Shown here in pieces: positions 60,880 through 64,000 of a stretch of DNA of 64,000 nt (position 1 is its first letter; each line of letters opens with the position of its first letter). The DNA is from Indolivaga alginatilytica (GTDB lineage Bacteria; Bacteroidota; Bacteroidia; Bacteroidales; Dysgonomonadaceae), in contig NZ_QICL01000006.1 of the NCBI RefSeq assembly GCF_003201355.1, forward strand, positions 62,001 to 126,000, read 5' to 3'. The position numbers and the translations under genes are program-made. The notes beneath the pieces were generated by a model, which did no database searches, had not been told where the DNA came from, and worked only from the letters and a program-made list of their open reading frames with translations.

Positions 60880-63800
60880 ATGATAAACAAGCGAGTTTAC
60901 TATTCCCCATTATTCAGACGAATATTGATAGGGGGTACAATGCTCTTCCTTACTACAGGAATTGCTTTTGCGGAGAAAAACATAGTGGTGGAAAACACTA
61001 CAGTCAATCAAACCGACCAACAGAGACAAGTATCCGGAACTGTAGTAGATCAAACCGGCGAAGCTGTAATTGGAGCTACGATCGTAGTAAAAGGTACTAC
61101 AGTCGGCACTGTTACCGATTTAGATGGAAAATTTACTATAAATGTTCCTTCCAATGCAGTTATATTAATTAACTATGTGGGATATTTAAGTCAGGAAATC
61201 AGAGTTGGAAATCAGACTACCCTTAACATAACCTTGAAAGAGGATACACGAACTCTTGATGAAGTGGTGGTAGTAGGGTATGGTGTACAGAAAAAAGTAA
61301 ACCTGACAGGTTCTGTTTCTAATATCAAAATGAGCGAATTAGTAGAAAGCCGCCCCATTGCCAACGTATCTCAAGGGCTTGCCGGTATGGCTGCCGGTGT
61401 ACAAGTAACATCGAATCTTAACCGTCCCGGAGAAAACAATGCCTCTATTATGATTCGCGGACAGGGTACTTTAAACAATTCGGCTCCATTGGTAATCGTC
61501 GATGGTGTAGAAAGTAACATCAACAGTGTAAATCCTCAGGATATTGAAGACATATCGGTACTGAAAGATGCAGCTTCTGCGGCAATATACGGATCGAGAG
61601 CTGCTAATGGAGTTATACTTATCACAACCCGCAAAGGTGTAGCCGGTAGTGTAAAAGTTGATTACAATGCTTATGTTTCTTGGGAAACCATCAGTAACAA
61701 GTTTGATTTGGTAAATAACTATGCCGATTATATGGAGTTGATCAACGAAGGTTTGGCAAACTCCAAGCTGGCTACTAAATTCTCTAAGGACAAGATTAAT
61801 GAATGGAGAACGGGCACTGATGGTCTAAAATATCCGAATACCGATTTGATGGATGCTTTGTTTAAAACAAATGTCGGAACAAATCATAATTTATCGGTAA
61901 GCGGAGGCTCTGAAAAAGTGAAATTTTATACTTCATTCGGCTATCTGGATTCTCCGGGTATTATGGAAAATGTAGCTTACAAACGTTACAACCTGAGAAC
62001 TAATCTCGAAGCTAATGTAAAACCATGGTTAACAGTAGGTACTAATTTGAGCGGCTATCTGGGACAAACAGAGTCGGGGTCGGGTATTGCCGATAGTGAT
62101 GACGATTCAAGTATTTTTACTTTCTCGGCGGCAACCACTCCGGGAATGGTATTCAGAGCACCCGATGGAAGATACGGCTCGATGAACAATACGGAAGATG
62201 ACGCTCAATCGGCAAATAATAACCCATTATACCGTTTAAACTATAGAAAAGGTACTAATGAGAACCGTCACCTTAAATCCCGTTTTTATGGGACATTAAA
62301 ACCGATCGAAGGATTAAGCGTTACAGGGTCGTTTAACTACATCTTTACTGATAAGCTAAAAGATCAGCAACCTATATTTATTCCCCAATGGAACTTCTTA
62401 ACAGAAACAATGAGTTCTGATGGTGTTGGAAAAACCTCAATAATGAATAGTGACTACAAGTGGAATAACTATTTAATGGATGCCGTTGCGACATATACAA
62501 ACAATGTATCTAAATTGAATTATTCAATAATGGGAGGAGCCAGTCAGGAGTTATTCAGATACAAATGGTTTCAGACTACTAAACAAGATTTGCTGGATCC
62601 CGACTTAGGAGCAATAAACGGTGCTACCGGTGCTGCCAGTGCTAGTGGAAATACAGTTGAATGGACTATGCGCTCTTTCTTTGGACGTATTAATCTGAAC
62701 TGGGATGAAAAGTATTTATTTGAGTTCAATATGCGTGGCGACGGATCATCGCGTTTTACCAAAGATAACCGTTGGGGATATTTCCCTTCTGCATCAGCAG
62801 CATGGAGAATCGATCAGGAACCATTTATGGTAGAACTGGTTTCAAAAGGTATCAGTAACCTGAAAATCAGAGCTTCTTATGGTGAGCTGGGAAATAATGC
62901 ACTAAGCAGCTCCGATGCCGATATCAAAGGCAACTATTTAGCTCAATCATTATACGGAGCCAGCAATTATATTACCAATAATCTGTTAGCTATGGGAGTA
63001 GCCCAAACGGCAATATCGAATGCTAATCTTACTTGGGAAAGAACCAAAGCTACAGGTGTAGGATTGGATTTCGGGCTATTGAACAATAAATTGACCGGTA
63101 CATTAGAGTATTTTCATAAGAAAACAGAAGATATATTAATTGACTTACCTATTCCTTTAGTAAATGGTAATGCTACGGCTCCACGTCAGAATGCAGCAAC
63201 GGTAGTGAATAAAGGCTTTGAGATTTCCCTAGGATGGCAGGATAAAATACAAGAGGTTTCTTATTTTGCAAATACTAACTTCACCTTCCTGAACAATAAA
63301 GTCACCAAATATAAAGGGGATGTAATGACGTTAAGCGGAGCAAATATGCTCAAAGAAGGATATGCTATCAATACACAATATGGATATGTTGTAGACAGAT
63401 TGGTGCAAAATCAGGCGGATATGGATTATGTACAAAAATTTGTAGATAACTCTACTGCGACTAATCCGTTTGTTTCGGCAAAAAGACCTGAATTAGGAGA
63501 CTTTATGTACAAAGATTTGAACGGCGACGGGGTAATCAATGACGAAGACCGCACAGTAATAGGACATGGGCCTACTCCTACATTTACTTTTGGTATAAAC
63601 TTAGGGGCTGCATACAAAGGTTTTGATTGCTCGGTACTTATACAGGGTGCGACAGGAATGGAACAATACCTGTTAGATAATTATTATCGTCCGCAAATAC
63701 GTACCGGATATCAAATAAACAAGCAAATTGCTGATGGCAGATGGTATGAAGGAAGAACAGGAAATGCATCATTTCCCCGTCTGCTGGAATACAGCGATAC

Positions 63801-64000
63801 ACGCAACACTATTGTAAGTGACTTCTGGGTACAGGATAAGTCCTACGTTAAAATAAAGAATATACAATTGGGCTATGCGTTACCTAAATCTTTGGTATCA
63901 CGTTTATCTATCGACAGGATACGAGTTTATGGTAGTTTAGAAAACTTCTTCACATTTACCGGCTATGACGGATTAGATCCTGAGGTGAGCGGTTTTGCTT
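60880..64000 (+). CDS. SusC-like TonB-dependent transporter 3 (3' end outside window)
   Basis: The frame is open from ATG 60880 to the window end (1040 codons). A signal peptide (TTGIAFAEKN, about 1-28) precedes the regulatory domain (QVSGTVVDQTGEAVIGATI, about 48-125), the DEVVVVGYG signature (about 128-136), a plug (IRGQGTLNNSAPLVIVDG) and most of the barrel. It belongs to the same SusC/RagA family as transporters 1 and 2 but is clearly different in sequence and lacks the duplicated leader. It probably opens another PUL whose SusD partner lies beyond the window. The upstream region of almost 600 bp contains a Rpt-B repeat and little else. Confidence 0.95.
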   Translation, partial: MINKRVYYSPLFRRILIGGTMLFLTTGIAFAEKNIVVENTTVNQTDQQRQVSGTVVDQTGEAVIGATIVVKGTTVGTVTDLDGKFTINVPSNAVILINYVGYLSQEIRVGNQTTLNITLKEDTRTLDEVVVVGYGVQKKVNLTGSVSNIKMSELVESRPIANVSQGLAGMAAGVQVTSNLNRPGENNASIMIRGQGTLNNSAPLVIVDGVESNINSVNPQDIEDISVLKDAASAAIYGSRAANGVILITTRKGVAGSVKVDYNAYVSWETISNKFDLVNNYADYMELINEGLANSKLATKFSKDKINEWRTGTDGLKYPNTDLMDALFKTNVGTNHNLSVSGGSEKVKFYTSFGYLDSPGIMENVAYKRYNLRTNLEANVKPWLTVGTNLSGYLGQTESGSGIADSDDDSSIFTFSAATTPGMVFRAPDGRYGSMNNTEDDAQSANNNPLYRLNYRKGTNENRHLKSRFYGTLKPIEGLSVTGSFNYIFTDKLKDQQPIFIPQWNFLTETMSSDGVGKTSIMNSDYKWNNYLMDAVATYTNNVSKLNYSIMGGASQELFRYKWFQTTKQDLLDPDLGAINGATGAASASGNTVEWTMRSFFGRINLNWDEKYLFEFNMRGDGSSRFTKDNRWGYFPSASAAWRIDQEPFMVELVSKGISNLKIRASYGELGNNALSSSDADIKGNYLAQSLYGASNYITNNLLAMGVAQTAISNANLTWERTKATGVGLDFGLLNNKLTGTLEYFHKKTEDILIDLPIPLVNGNATAPRQNAATVVNKGFEISLGWQDKIQEVSYFANTNFTFLNNKVTKYKGDVMTLSGANMLKEGYAINTQYGYVVDRLVQNQADMDYVQKFVDNSTATNPFVSAKRPELGDFMYKDLNGDGVINDEDRTVIGHGPTPTFTFGINLGAAYKGFDCSVLIQGATGMEQYLLDNYYRPQIRTGYQINKQIADGRWYEGRTGNASFPRLLEYSDTRNTIVSDFWVQDKSYVKIKNIQLGYALPKSLVSRLSIDRIRVYGSLENFFTFTGYDGLDPEVSGFA

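Overview
The window looks like chromosomal DNA of an AT-rich member of the Bacteroidales, most like Dysgonomonadaceae (genus inferred, not proven). The basis is tandem SusC/SusD pairs, a one-protein hybrid two-component regulator, Bacteroidetes-type -33/-7 promoters (TTTG-N19-TAnnTTTG upstream of 52873), lipobox SusD proteins and a BACON-domain lipoprotein. No tRNA, rRNA, CRISPR array or transposase gene was seen.

Layout. 1-610: 3' end of a glutaminase-family gene, facing a minus-strand outer-membrane barrel gene (716-1924). 1988-5311: ferrous iron module, with feoA, a separate FeoB GTPase-domain gene and a frameshifted FeoB permease on the minus strand, and a divergent DtxR-family regulator. 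5617-51220: one large polysaccharide utilization locus (PUL) of about 45 kb. 51226-60283: housekeeping or accessory genes (GNAT, LysR with a divergent MdaB-like quinone reductase, U32 peptidase family, nitronate monooxygenase-like, RRM protein, zinc-ribbon membrane protein, NamZ-type muramidase, HD hydrolase). 60880-64000: the start of a third SusC-like gene, cut by the window end, probably opening another PUL.

The PUL reads as a machine for acetylated rhamnogalacturonan-I with galactan or arabinogalactan side chains. Two SusC/SusD pairs import oligosaccharides. PL11 cleaves the backbone. Three CE12 modules deacetylate it. Two GH105 modules remove unsaturated uronic acid. Three GH28 enzymes trim galacturonic acid. 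Two GH2 proteins and one GH42 attack galactose side chains, and two GH43-like proteins probably remove other side chains. RhaM interconverts rhamnose anomers. A GH115 alpha-glucuronidase and a serine-type sulfatase suggest that uronic-acid-capped or sulfated decorations are handled too. The hybrid two-component regulator (12884-17206), read against the operon, is the obvious regulator. A BACON lipoprotein with a cholesterol-dependent-cytolysin-like C-terminal part sits beside it.

The most unusual features are non-coding. (1) A roughly 90-bp repeat (called Rpt-A here) occurs at about fourteen intergenic sites in both orientations. It starts with a short hairpin whose stem changes in compensating ways between copies, and it often supplies the stop codon of the neighbouring gene. 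(2) A 180-bp leader is duplicated with 174/180 identity upstream of both susC genes and diverges about 25 bases into the coding sequence. (3) A second dispersed palindromic repeat (Rpt-B, GTAGGGGC...CTACAA) includes one MITE-like composite copy that forms the C-terminus of a neighbouring protein. (4) feoB carries a single-base frameshift.
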